From contig NZ_CP036274.1 of assembly GCF_007747655.1 (NCBI RefSeq), positions 3,534,001 to 3,598,000 on the forward strand: a DNA stretch of 64,000 bases, given 5' to 3'. Position 1 is the first letter of the stretch. Each line of letters begins with the position of its first letter. The notes under the pieces are model-generated. The model made no database searches and was not told where the DNA came from. It saw nothing but the letters and a program-made list of their open reading frames with translations. Both the position numbers and the translations under genes were made by a program. The DNA comes from Anatilimnocola aggregata (GTDB taxonomy: Bacteria; Planctomycetota; Planctomycetia; Pirellulales; Pirellulaceae). Of the stretch, positions 1-9,200 are shown piece after piece.

Positions 1-2
1 CC

Positions 3-3000
3 ACGATCGCCGACGATACGGGCACCGGGACGATTCTCAACGACGATACGGTGACCGCGAGCATCACCAAGACGCTGTCGCTGGCGGAAGGAAATACTGG
101 CACTACCGCTGCCGAATTCACCGTCACACTCGATAAAGCTTCGTCGGCCGATGTGGTGATTCCGTGGTCGTTCACGCATGGCACCACCAGCGTCTCCGAC
201 TTCGACTCGCTGGTGACAACTGGCAACGTGACTATTCTCGCGGGGCAAACCTCGGCTAAGATTCCTGCGTTTTTGGTGACTGGCGACCTGCGAGTGGAAT
301 TGGACGAGACGTTCAGCGTGACGCTCGGCGCGCCGGTGACAGCGGGTGTGGTCCTGTCGGCCGATCAGGTCGGCACGGGAACCATCGAGAACGAAGACTC
401 GGCCGAGATCGTCATCACCGCGCCCGTTGCGGCACCTGAAGGTAGCACTGGCAATACGAATCCAGAATTCACGGTGACATTGTCGGCGCCGGTAGATGTC
501 GATGTGTCGTTCAACTATCAAACGCAGGACGGCACCGCGAAGACAAGCGGCAACGACTATGTGCCGGTCAACGGCACGCTGACCTTCCTGGCCGGTAATA
601 CGACGGCGCAGAAGATCCCCGTGAGCGTGGTCAGCGATGGCACGGTTGAACTCGACGAACAATTCAGCGTGCTGCTAGATTCCCTCAGTGCCGCTGGCTA
701 CGATGTCACCCTGAAAACGGCCACAGCCAACGCGACGATTACGAACGACGATTCGGCCACGATCACGCTTATTCCCCTCTCGCAAGTCGAAGGGGATGCA
801 GGCACGACGAACATGGTGTTCGAAGCGGTCCTGAGCAATCCGGTCGATGTCGATGTGACGGTCGAATTCAACACGACCGATGGCACCGCCAAGCTGGCCA
901 ACAACGACTACATCGAGACCAAGGGCACGTTGACGTTCCTTGCCGGCGGGTCGCTGAAGCAAACCATCATCGTGCCGATTGTCGGCGACACCGATGTGGA
1001 GACCGATGAGAACTTCACCGTCACACTCAGCAACGTCGCAGCGAGTGGCCGCGACGTCACCGCCGGTGCAGCGGTCAACGGGACGATTCTCGACGACGAC
1101 GATACAACTCCCACCATCAGCATCGACGATGTTTCGATCAGCGAAGACGACAGCGGCGAAACACTGTTGACATTCACCGTCTCGTTGTCGGCAAAGTCGG
1201 CTAGCCCGGTCGATCTCAAGTGGTCGACCCAAGACGGCACAGCCAGCGATGCCAGCGATTACACCGCGGTTTCCCTGCAAACGCTCACCATCCCCGCCGA
1301 TACGTTGTCGCAGACCATCACCGTCAAGGTGCAAGGTGACAAACTGGTCGAGAAGGACGAGACCTTGAAGGTCATCCTCTCGGACATCACCGGCGCGAAG
1401 AGTGGCGATCTCGAAGGGGTCGGCACGATCACCAACGATGACTTCGCAGTCGCCAGCATCACAGAATCGGTGATTCATTCTGAAGGAAATGCTGCGACGA
1501 CCGACTACGACTTCACCGTTTCGCTCGATCAGGCGGCGTCGTTCGATGTGGTCATTCCTTGGAGCTTTAATCACACCACGACCAATGCGGCGGATTTCGA
1601 CGGCACGCTGACGACGAGTGGCAAGGTCACCATTCTGGCTGGCGAAAAGTCGGCCAAGATTCCGTCCTTCAAGGTTGTCGGCGACTTGAGCTTGGAAGCC
1701 AACGAAACGTTTACGGTTGGCTTGGGAACCCCCGAACAGGACGAAGTGTCGGCATCGGTCACCGAAAAGACTGGTACGGGAACGATCACCAACGATGACG
1801 ATGCGGTCGTGAGCATCACTTCGCAAGTGAAGTTGAACGAAGGGAACAGCGGCACCACCGATTTCGATTTTGCCGTGTCGCTCGACGTGGTCGCTGGAAT
1901 TGATGTGGTTGTGCCGTGGTCGTTCACCCACACCAGCACCGACGCTGCCGACTTCGATGGCACGCTGACAACGAGTGGCAAGGTCACGATTCCCGCCGGG
2001 ACGAAGTCCGTCACGATTTCGCCCACCTTCAAAGTCGTGGGCGATAAGACGGTTGAGCTCGAAGAAAAGTTCCTCGTCACGCTCGGCACTCCCGAGACGG
2101 CCGGCGCGAGCCTATCGGTGACAGAGCAAGTTGGCGAAGGAACCATTCAGAACGACGATGGTATTGCCGTAATTGTCGCCAGCATCACACCGACCGTTTC
2201 GCAGAGCGAAGGAGATGCCGGCACCACCAACTACGAATTCACGGTCAGCATCGACCAGGTTTCTGCGACCGACGTGGTGATTCCGTGGACCTTCACCCAT
2301 GTCGATACCGAAGACAGCGACTTCAGTGCTGGCTTCACGAAGAGTGGTAAGGTAACTATTCTCGCCGGGCAAACCTCAGCCAAAATTCCGGCCTTCACCG
2401 TGCTTGGCGACGCAACGCTGGAAGGGGACGAGTCGTTTACCGTCACGCTTGAGGCACCAGAGACGTCCGGCGTTACGCTGTCGAGCGATGATGTCGGCAC
2501 TGGCGAAGTGTTGAATGACGATGCCGTCGAGGTCAGCATCGAATCGAAGGTAACGCAGAACGAAGCGAGCACTGGAACGACAAGCTACGAATTCCTCGTC
2601 AGTCTCGACCAGGCTGCTGAAGTTGATGTCGTCGTGCCGTGGACCTTCGCGCACGGAACCACCGACGACGACGACTTCAGCCCTGGCCTGATCACCAGCG
2701 GCAAAGTCACCATTCTCGCCGGGCAAACCTCGGCCAAGATTTCTGCCTTCTCGGTCATTGGCGACACCACGCTGGAAACTGACGAATCGTTCACTGTCAC
2801 GCTGGACACGCCCGAAACAACGGGCGCAACGCTCAATGGCATGGAAAATGTCGCCATCGGCGAAATTACGAACGACGACCAGGTGATTGTCAGCATCACC
2901 AAGAACCTCGCGCAGGCCGAAGGGGACAGCGGCACTAACGACTACGAGTTTACGGTCTCAATTAATCAGATTGCCGACGTCGATGTCGTCATTCCTTGGA

Positions 3001-5882
3001 CCTTTGCTCATGTCAACTCCGCTGACAGTGACTTTAGCAGCCCACCAACGACGAGCGGCAAGGTCACCATTCCCGCCGGCTTGAGTTCGGTCAAGATTCC
3101 CGCGTTTGTGACAGTTGGCGACACGACCGTCGAGAACGACGAGACGTTCACGGTCACACTAAACACTCCGGAAACTGAGGGAGCGGTTCTCTCGTCGACC
3201 GATAAAGTCGGCACTGGAAACATTCAGAATGACGATGGTCTGACGGCGAGCATCTCGAACGCCAGCATTACCGAAGGCAATTCGGGAACTGCGACCATCG
3301 AATTCACCGTGACGCTCGACCAGAACGCCACGACCGACGTCGTCATTCCTTGGACGTTCGACAACGTCACCACCCTCGATACCGACTTCACCAGTTTGAC
3401 CAAGAGTGGCAAGGTCACGATCGTGTCGGGATCGAAGACGGCCAAGATCTCGTTTACCGTCAACGGCGACACGACTCTGGAAGGGAATGAAGACTTCACC
3501 GTGTCGCTCGGCACTCCCGAAACAGCCGACGTCGCGCTGTCGGTCGATAAGGTCGGCACCGGTACGATCACGAACGACGACCAAGTTACCGTCAGCGTGA
3601 CCAAGACCAATTCACAGGCGGAAGGCAACAGCAGCACCAAGGACTTCGACTTTACCGTCACGCTCGATCAGGCGGCCGAGATCGACGTGGTGGTGCCGTG
3701 GGCGTTTGCCCACGTTTCGACGAACGATGCCGACTTCACCGCGGGCCTGACCAAGAGTGGCAAGATCACGATTCCTGCTGGGCAGACGTCGATCAAGATT
3801 CCCTCGTTCCAGGTGAATGGCGACACTTCATTCGAAGGTGATGAAACCTTCACCGTGACACTCAACACGCCCGAGACTGCTGGCGCGGTTCTCTCGTCCG
3901 ATAAAGTTGGCGAAGGCAAGATTCTGAACGACGATACGATCGTCGCCAGCATCACCAAGACCCTGTCGCAGAACGAAGGAAACAGCGGCACCACGGCTTA
4001 CGAATTCACCGTCACCATCGACCAGGTGTCGTCGGTCGACGTGGTCATTCCGTGGAATTTTGCCAATGTGACGACTGCCGATAGCGACTTCACCGGCGCG
4101 CTCACCAAGAGTGGCAAGGTCACCATTCCTGCTGGGCAGACTTCGATCAAGATTCCCGCCTTCCTGGCCAATGGCGATACCACAATCGAAGCCAACGAGA
4201 CCTTCACCGTCACGCTGGGGGCTCCCGAGACGGCTGGCGTCACGCTGTCGAATGACGACAAGGTGGGGACTGCCACGCTGGTGAATGATGACTCGGCGAC
4301 GGCCAGCATCACCAAGACGGTTACGCAGAACGAAGGGAACTCCGGCAACACCGCCTTTGATTTCACCGTCACGCTCGATAAGGCCAGCAACGTCGACGTG
4401 GTCATTCCGTGGACGATGGCAAATGTCACCACCACCGATGCCGACTTTGCCACGGGCCTGACCAAGACCGGCAAGATTACGATTCCCGCTGGCCAAACGT
4501 CGATTAAAATTCCGTCGTTCTCGATCCTTGGCAATAACATTGTCGAAGGAAACGAGACCTTCACTGTCACGCTGGGCACGCCAGAAACAGCTGGCGTTTC
4601 GCTCTCGTCGACCGACAGCGTAGGCACTGGCACGGTCACCAACGACGACGCGGCCACCTTCAGCATTGGCAACGCGGCGCTGCTGGAACCCAGCACAGGG
4701 ACCGGCGATCTTGTGTTGCCTGTCACTCTGTCGGCACCGGCCGACGTCGATATCACCGTCAGCTTTACGTACACGGCAGTCACTACCACCGATGCCGACT
4801 TCTCGAACCTCACCAAGACCGGCACGCTCACCTTCCTGGCCGGGCAAACCACGCCGACCACACCACTGACGTTCAAGGTCGCGGCCGACACGATCGACGA
4901 AACGGACGAGACCTTTACCGTGACGCTGGGCGATCCGGTCTTCCCGTCGGGAGTAACCCGCAACGTTACCACGCCGTCGGGCACCAAAGTTGGCACCGGT
5001 ACGATTCAGGCCGATTCCAAGAACGGTGTTCTGTCGGGATGGGCTTATGTCGACAAGAACAAGAACGGCGTCCGCGATACGGGTGAAGTCGGCATTCCTG
5101 GCGTAATTATCACGCTCAACGGCACAACGACCGGCGGCGCTGCAGTCACACTCACCGCGATGACCGCCGACGATGGTAGCTACTCTTTCACCAACCTGGT
5201 CGGTGGCAAGTACTCGCTTACCGAATCGCACCCCGCTGCCATGTTCGACGGCATTGATGTCGCCGGCACGGCCGGTGGCACGATGACCAACGACAAGATC
5301 AGCGACATTCAACTCGATGCGGCTGAGCAAGCAACGGCAAACAACTTTGGCGAGCGGGGCCTGCTCCCCAAGTTCATCTCGAAGCGGTTGCTCTTGGCGT
5401 CTACCCCCGCGGCGGCCGTTTCTCTCCGCGTGATTAACTCGCGGGCCGCAGCGATTGCCGGCAATCAAACACTGGCCGATCAGATTAGCAATAGCTCGAT
5501 TCCGTCTGTGGTCGCAGCCAATCCGACCACAACCGCGAACACGCAGTCGGCCGGCGAATTCATTGCCGAAGCGCCGAATAACAACAACCAATCGGCTGGC
5601 GAGTACATCGACGAAGCTTTGGCTCAGGTCACTTCGCAGTCGGTTGTGCCCGAGACGCCCGTTGTGCCTGTGGCGACACCAGCGGCCAAGGTCGCTTCGA
5701 CCAAGACAGCCGCCACGAAAGCAGCAGCCAAGACGGGTTCGACAAGCGCCGTTGCCAGCAAGATCAGCAGCCGCAGCAGTGCGATTCAATCGCTCCGCAG
5801 TGCGGCCAGCCCAAGCTTCAGCGATACGCTGGAACTCCTCGCGCTCGATCAGATCGCGGCGCGGGAAAAGAAGGGGAGTTAG
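3..5882 (+). CDS. Giant Calx-beta repeat surface protein with SdrD-like domain (5' end outside window)
   Basis: The reading frame is open from the first bases of the window, where it encodes the end of a Calx-beta repeat (GTGTILNDD), so the real start lies upstream. About 14 complete Calx-beta repeats of ~115-120 residues follow, up to about position 5020. Each begins with an xxSIT...EGN-type strand, carries a DVVIPW-type core and ends in GTI.NDD. Calx-beta domains are Ca2+-binding extracellular modules. A SdrD_B/Cna-B-like domain follows (about 5030-5390; key residues GWAYVDKNKNGVRDTGE, DGSYSFTNL). The last ~160 residues form an Ala/Ser/Thr/Lys-rich tail with no membrane segment or sorting motif that I can recognise. 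Likely a secreted adhesin-like or matrix protein. The repeats are diverged, not recent copies. A long minus-strand open frame inside it is a shadow. Confidence 0.9.
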   Translation, partial: TIADDTGTGTILNDDTVTASITKTLSLAEGNTGTTAAEFTVTLDKASSADVVIPWSFTHGTTSVSDFDSLVTTGNVTILAGQTSAKIPAFLVTGDLRVELDETFSVTLGAPVTAGVVLSADQVGTGTIENEDSAEIVITAPVAAPEGSTGNTNPEFTVTLSAPVDVDVSFNYQTQDGTAKTSGNDYVPVNGTLTFLAGNTTAQKIPVSVVSDGTVELDEQFSVLLDSLSAAGYDVTLKTATANATITNDDSATITLIPLSQVEGDAGTTNMVFEAVLSNPVDVDVTVEFNTTDGTAKLANNDYIETKGTLTFLAGGSLKQTIIVPIVGDTDVETDENFTVTLSNVAASGRDVTAGAAVNGTILDDDDTTPTISIDDVSISEDDSGETLLTFTVSLSAKSASPVDLKWSTQDGTASDASDYTAVSLQTLTIPADTLSQTITVKVQGDKLVEKDETLKVILSDITGAKSGDLEGVGTITNDDFAVASITESVIHSEGNAATTDYDFTVSLDQAASFDVVIPWSFNHTTTNAADFDGTLTTSGKVTILAGEKSAKIPSFKVVGDLSLEANETFTVGLGTPEQDEVSASVTEKTGTGTITNDDDAVVSITSQVKLNEGNSGTTDFDFAVSLDVVAGIDVVVPWSFTHTSTDAADFDGTLTTSGKVTIPAGTKSVTISPTFKVVGDKTVELEEKFLVTLGTPETAGASLSVTEQVGEGTIQNDDGIAVIVASITPTVSQSEGDAGTTNYEFTVSIDQVSATDVVIPWTFTHVDTEDSDFSAGFTKSGKVTILAGQTSAKIPAFTVLGDATLEGDESFTVTLEAPETSGVTLSSDDVGTGEVLNDDAVEVSIESKVTQNEASTGTTSYEFLVSLDQAAEVDVVVPWTFAHGTTDDDDFSPGLITSGKVTILAGQTSAKISAFSVIGDTTLETDESFTVTLDTPETTGATLNGMENVAIGEITNDDQVIVSITKNLAQAEGDSGTNDYEFTVSINQIADVDVVIPWTFAHVNSADSDFSSPPTTSGKVTIPAGLSSVKIPAFVTVGDTTVENDETFTVTLNTPETEGAVLSSTDKVGTGNIQNDDGLTASISNASITEGNSGTATIEFTVTLDQNATTDVVIPWTFDNVTTLDTDFTSLTKSGKVTIVSGSKTAKISFTVNGDTTLEGNEDFTVSLGTPETADVALSVDKVGTGTITNDDQVTVSVTKTNSQAEGNSSTKDFDFTVTLDQAAEIDVVVPWAFAHVSTNDADFTAGLTKSGKITIPAGQTSIKIPSFQVNGDTSFEGDETFTVTLNTPETAGAVLSSDKVGEGKILNDDTIVASITKTLSQNEGNSGTTAYEFTVTIDQVSSVDVVIPWNFANVTTADSDFTGALTKSGKVTIPAGQTSIKIPAFLANGDTTIEANETFTVTLGAPETAGVTLSNDDKVGTATLVNDDSATASITKTVTQNEGNSGNTAFDFTVTLDKASNVDVVIPWTMANVTTTDADFATGLTKTGKITIPAGQTSIKIPSFSILGNNIVEGNETFTVTLGTPETAGVSLSSTDSVGTGTVTNDDAATFSIGNAALLEPSTGTGDLVLPVTLSAPADVDITVSFTYTAVTTTDADFSNLTKTGTLTFLAGQTTPTTPLTFKVAADTIDETDETFTVTLGDPVFPSGVTRNVTTPSGTKVGTGTIQADSKNGVLSGWAYVDKNKNGVRDTGEVGIPGVIITLNGTTTGGAAVTLTAMTADDGSYSFTNLVGGKYSLTESHPAAMFDGIDVAGTAGGTMTNDKISDIQLDAAEQATANNFGERGLLPKFISKRLLLASTPAAAVSLRVINSRAAAIAGNQTLADQISNSSIPSVVAANPTTTANTQSAGEFIAEAPNNNNQSAGEYIDEALAQVTSQSVVPETPVVPVATPAAKVASTKTAATKAAAKTGSTSAVASKISSRSSAIQSLRSAASPSFSDTLELLALDQIAAREKKGS

Positions 5883-5921
5883 ACAGTGGCATAGGCTTCC
5901 AGCCTGTGAGGAAATTTTGAT

Positions 5922-5940
5922 GACAGGCAAGATGCCTGTC
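5922..5940. repeat. Short REP-like palindrome between convergent genes
   Basis: Perfect 8-bp arms, GACAGGCA and TGCCTGTC, separated by AGA. It lies in the 61-bp gap between the stop codons of two convergent genes. It probably acts as a bidirectional transcription end or is a member of a dispersed repeat family; it lacks a T-run. Confidence 0.6.
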
Positions 5941-5943
5941 CCA

Positions 5944-6384
5944 CTAGACGGTCGGCAAGAACTTCAGCGAGCGGACGATCTGTTCGACTTCGGACAGTTC
6001 GCTCGCGAAGGCCGCGCCTCGTTCGCACGTGTAGGTGACGAACGCCAGCTTGCCACTGTCGGTCAGGTACCAGACTCGCAGAAAATCGTCGCCCCAGATG
6101 AAGTTGCCAGCCAAGAGCGGGCGTGGGGATTCTTCTCGCAGCAGATTGTTCGGGCTCCCCAGCTCATGCGCTTTGGCGAATTCCTTGAGCATGGTCCGCA
6201 GGACCTCGATGATTGCCGGCGGCTCTCCCTGGGCGGGAAAATCGGCCAGGCTAATTTGCAGCACTCCCAGCCCTTCTTCCGGCGCGAGCGTGCTGGGCGA
6301 ATCTTCTTCGTCCATCTCGGCCGTGACATCGAACCAGTTATCGGGGGCTAAGACGGCAAACTGCGGAAACGTGATTTCGTTCAT
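5944..6384 (-). CDS. Hypothetical cytosolic protein, 146 aa
   Basis: The ATG at 6384 is preferred over a GTG 27 bases upstream: it fits the domain start (MNEITFPQFAVLAPDNWFDV) and has a GAAAG stretch a few bases upstream. The sequence has the feel of small alpha/beta proteins of the DcrB/Mog1-PsbP type: an N-terminal strand with an APDNW turn, a central LRTMLKEFAKAHELG helix, strands around WGDDFLRVWYLTDSGKLAFVTYTC, and a closing helix (ELSEVEQIVRSLKFL). That fold call is inference only. No catalytic motif, signal peptide or membrane segment is seen. It stands alone, convergent with the Calx-beta gene. Confidence 0.7.
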   Translation of the reverse strand: MNEITFPQFAVLAPDNWFDVTAEMDEEDSPSTLAPEEGLGVLQISLADFPAQGEPPAIIEVLRTMLKEFAKAHELGSPNNLLREESPRPLLAGNFIWGDDFLRVWYLTDSGKLAFVTYTCERGAAFASELSEVEQIVRSLKFLPTV

Positions 6385-6455
6385 CCCTGATCTTTCTAAG
6401 TAAGTAGCCACCTACTATAGCGGCAATCGCCTTTTGGTGCGTGCCCTACCCGTAG

Positions 6456-6527
6456 ACGAGTCATTCCATGACTCGCTTTTCCAATCCGGCTGAACCGCAT
6501 AGCTCTCGGTCACGGAGTGACCGAGCT
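6456..6527. repeat. Two adjacent palindromic repeats
   Basis: The first (6456-6476) has arms ACGAGTCAT and ATGACTCGC around TCC, followed by TTTT, so it could act as a weak terminator on the plus strand. The second (about 6500-6527) is built on CGGTCAC/GTGACCG with flanking AGCTC/GAGCT. Both lie in the gap between divergently transcribed genes and resemble dispersed planctomycete palindromes. Confidence 0.5.
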
Positions 6528-6639
6528 ACGGGGGAAAAACAGATGTTGTGAAGAAATAGTCGCTGACTGCTGACCAGACTAGTCAACGAGTTGTGATGGA
6601 ATGAGGAGATTATTTCTTTCACGAGTCGGGAGAACTGCC

Positions 6640-7424
6640 ATGGTTGCGGATCTGAAAGTGCCGCCGAGCGAACGGGATTTTCAAGCGTTTCGATTGATTA
6701 AAGTCGAGCAGCGGACGACGCGGGCGGTGGCCGAACTGCTGGGCATTTTGCAGACCAGAGTCTGCCAGATTGTGCAGCGAGTGCTGGAGTTTTTGATCGA
6801 GACGGCCCCCACTGCCGACGACGAAGCGCGGCGCGCGCATTGGCCGAGGAAGTGGCCGCGGATCGCTTTGATTTTCTGTTTCGGGTGGCCATGCAAAGTT
6901 GGGAAGACTCGAAAGGTTACGTGACGACGTCGCGGAGCGTGGGGCGCGACTCGCGCTCGGTGAGCACAACGCGGCGGAACTATGGCGACGTGCAATACCT
7001 GTCCGCTGCGGTGCGCATCAACGTGATGGCCGCCAAAATGACGGCCTCGCGCCTGCCGCCGTGGCAAGCGGTGACGAGCGAGAGCGAAGTGCGTCCGGAG
7101 AAGCGGCGCAAGAGCGCGGCGGTTGCAAATGAACCGGCTGTAAACCACCCGGTTGAGGACTGTTCAACCCGCGTGAGCGAACAGCAGGCTGATGCTCCGT
7201 GCGAGATCATCGCCGAGCTGGTAAGTCGTGAGAATGGAACGGTTTCGCGCGCGGAGCGGTTCGCGTTTCGGCAGCACCGAGAGAGCGAAATGCGAACTGT
7301 TCAAGAGGAGCAAAGCGACCCCGGTCCCGCTGCGACTTCCGCCGCAATCCCCCTGAATCGCCACCAGCGGCGGGCCAGGCAACGACTTTTGGCCAAAGCC
7401 ACGAAGTCGAAGAAGCCGCGCTAG
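6640..7424 (+). pseudogene. Frameshifted HTH-domain protein
   Basis: Starts at ATG 6640 behind a good ribosome-binding site (GGGAGA, 6628-6633). The first ~65 codons encode a helix-turn-helix-like segment (TRAVAELLGILQTRVCQIVQRVLEF) that resembles a sigma-region-4 or resolvase HTH. At a GC dinucleotide run (6826-6838) the frame breaks; the natural continuation (LAEEVAADRFDFLFRVAMQSW...) lies in another frame and runs to 7424. Removing one GC or adding one base restores a single ~260-residue protein with a Ser/Arg/Lys-rich middle and a basic tail (RHQRRARQRLLAKATKSKK). It could be a decayed gene, a sequencing error or a real recoding site. Function unknown; DNA binding is inferred from the HTH. 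Confidence 0.6.
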
Positions 7425-7472
7425 TCACGGGAGTGACCAGCGAGCGACGAATTGTTCCTGACTGCGCCAGCG

Positions 7473-8873
7473 CTATGCGCTCGGTTCGTAGGCGGTGGTG
7501 AAGGGGCTGCGGCTTTGCGGCATCCAGATGCACATGCCGATACCGAGGACATAGAGTCCGCACAACGGAACGGCCATCAGCATCATGCTAATGGGATCGG
7601 CCGGCGTGAGGACCATCGCGACGACGAAGATGATCAGAATCGCCATCCGCCACTGCTTCATATAGACATCGACCGAGACAAGGCCCAGGCGATTTACAAA
7701 CAGCATCACCAGCGGCAATTGAAAACTAATGCCGAAGCCGAGCGGCAGGATCAACACGAAGCTGAGCCATTCGCCAATTCGAGGATCGAACTCGGCATTC
7801 AAGCCTTGGTTGAATTGGAACAGGAAGTTCAACACCGGTTCGAAGACAAAGCCAAACGCCAGCGAGGCCCCGGCAAAGAACAGGAGCATGCTGATGGGGA
7901 GATAGAGGAAGACCTGGTTTTTCTCGTGCGGGTATAAGCCCGTCGCGACGAAGTTCCAGATCTGAAAGAAGATCCAGGGACTGGAGATCACGACGCCGGT
8001 GAGAAGTGCCGCCTTCAGATAAATCATGAAGGCTTCCTGGGCGTTAAGGACTTGGAAGCGGACCTTCACGGGTTTCCAGTTATAAAACGTCACGAGGTTC
8101 ACGCGCGGAGAACGAACATGATCGGCCAAAGCGCCCGCTACGAGAAACTTGTTGAGCCGGCGGGTAGTTTCCGGATTCTCTTCTTTCTTTACCGCCTCTC
8201 GCAGTGCGCTGGTGGCCTCGTGGCTGGCGCCGGCCAGGGCGGCGAACTCGGCCGAGTCGTGCAGTTCCTTCTGCGCCAGAAGTTCGTTCAGCACCATGAT
8301 CAGTTGCTGCCGCTCGGCAGGAGTGAACGAGGTTCTCACTTCAGCCAATTTGGTGATCGCAGCCTGCTGCTCGGCAGACATCATTTGCCACAAGCGCCGC
8401 GCAGGGGAGTCGGTCTTGCTCGCTTTCTGCTCGGCCAGCAGTTTGGCCACGGCCAGTTCGCTGCCCGCTTCCTTAAAGTCGGCAGGCACAAAGGTGCTGG
8501 ACGAGATGCGAGAATCTTTGAGGTAGTCGGGGAAGGAAAGTCCCATGACGCTGGCGATTTGCGCCGGCTCGACGCTCACCTTCTCGGGAATCAACTCATC
8601 TTTGATGATCGTCTCTTGAAATTCGACGGGTGGATTGCCGTCGAAGTCGTCTTTGACTTGTTCGATGGCGCGGGCCAGATAGTGCGATTTGAGGGCCCGT
8701 TCGAGCGGACCTTGAAAGAAGACGACGACATATTCGGCAGCATACAGGCCGATCAAGCAGCCGATGATGACGCCGAACAGCGAGCGGAAGAGGCAGATGC
8801 GAAGTTCTTCGAGGTGTTCCCCGAAGGACATGGTGCCACCTTCGAACAGATCGTCTTGCGGTTGCTTCGCCAT
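7473..8873 (-). CDS. tatC: Sec-independent protein translocase TatC, long-loop form
   Basis: TatC is the receptor subunit of the twin-arginine pathway and binds folded substrates carrying an RR signal. ATG 8873 gives 466 residues starting MAKQPQDDLFEGG; the family's N-terminal motif FGEHLEELR with its conserved Glu follows at ~17-25. TM1 is ~27-52. The last five membrane segments (~280-460, from FMIYLKAALLTGVVISSPWIFFQIWNF to the LTPADPISMMLMAVP region) match normal TatC. Between TM1 and TM2 sits an extra ~170-200 residues of charged, helical sequence, so the protein is nearly twice the usual ~250 residues. No tatA/tatB lies beside it. A Tat-like signal is present on the molybdoenzyme at 11.1 kb. 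It is divergent from manA. Confidence 0.93.
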   Translation of the reverse strand: MAKQPQDDLFEGGTMSFGEHLEELRICLFRSLFGVIIGCLIGLYAAEYVVVFFQGPLERALKSHYLARAIEQVKDDFDGNPPVEFQETIIKDELIPEKVSVEPAQIASVMGLSFPDYLKDSRISSSTFVPADFKEAGSELAVAKLLAEQKASKTDSPARRLWQMMSAEQQAAITKLAEVRTSFTPAERQQLIMVLNELLAQKELHDSAEFAALAGASHEATSALREAVKKEENPETTRRLNKFLVAGALADHVRSPRVNLVTFYNWKPVKVRFQVLNAQEAFMIYLKAALLTGVVISSPWIFFQIWNFVATGLYPHEKNQVFLYLPISMLLFFAGASLAFGFVFEPVLNFLFQFNQGLNAEFDPRIGEWLSFVLILPLGFGISFQLPLVMLFVNRLGLVSVDVYMKQWRMAILIIFVVAMVLTPADPISMMLMAVPLCGLYVLGIGMCIWMPQSRSPFTTAYEPSA

Positions 8874-9155
8874 GGCTGGTGTTCCGTTGTGAATGCCCGT
8901 GTGAATGATTGTGCCACGCCGACGACAGACCAGCATGCACACCGCCAACAGGGCCTGTGTGACTGCAGCCGGCGCGAGAAGATCGCCGCACGAGTGCTCC
9001 GCGCGCAACAAGATTGCGGCAAACACCGGCGGGGATGCTTTGTCCCGAAGGACGCGACCGGCAACGGCTGGCCCACGTTATTGCGGACCAAAACATACGG
9101 TAGGAAGCTGCCGTACCAGCCTCAGATCGGGCAGGTAAGTACCCGAGCCAGACCT

Positions 9156-9161
9156 TATAAT
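9156..9161 (+). promoter_or_regulatory. -10-like TATAAT upstream of manA; divergent tatC/manA gap
   Basis: A perfect TATAAT lies 39 bases before the manA ATG; no good -35 box is seen 17 bases upstream. The whole 327-bp gap 8874-9200 separates divergent tatC and manA and must hold both promoters. Apart from this box and an AGGA at 9189-9192 I see no other structured element in it. Confidence 0.45.
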
Positions 9162-9200
9162 ACTTGCGGTGCTGGCTGCCGACAACACAGGATCCTGTCC

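Noticed and set aside
3828-5930. A 700-codon minus-strand open frame, and others, antisense to the Calx-beta gene
   Set aside because: The repetitive, GC-rich coding strand leaves stop-free antisense frames. The translation is Arg/Gly-rich, has no domain, and the plus strand is clearly coding.
8052-9200. In-frame upstream extension of manA by 383 codons
   Set aside because: It is antisense to tatC and has no domain sense. ATG 9201 has a ribosome-binding site and matches the family start.
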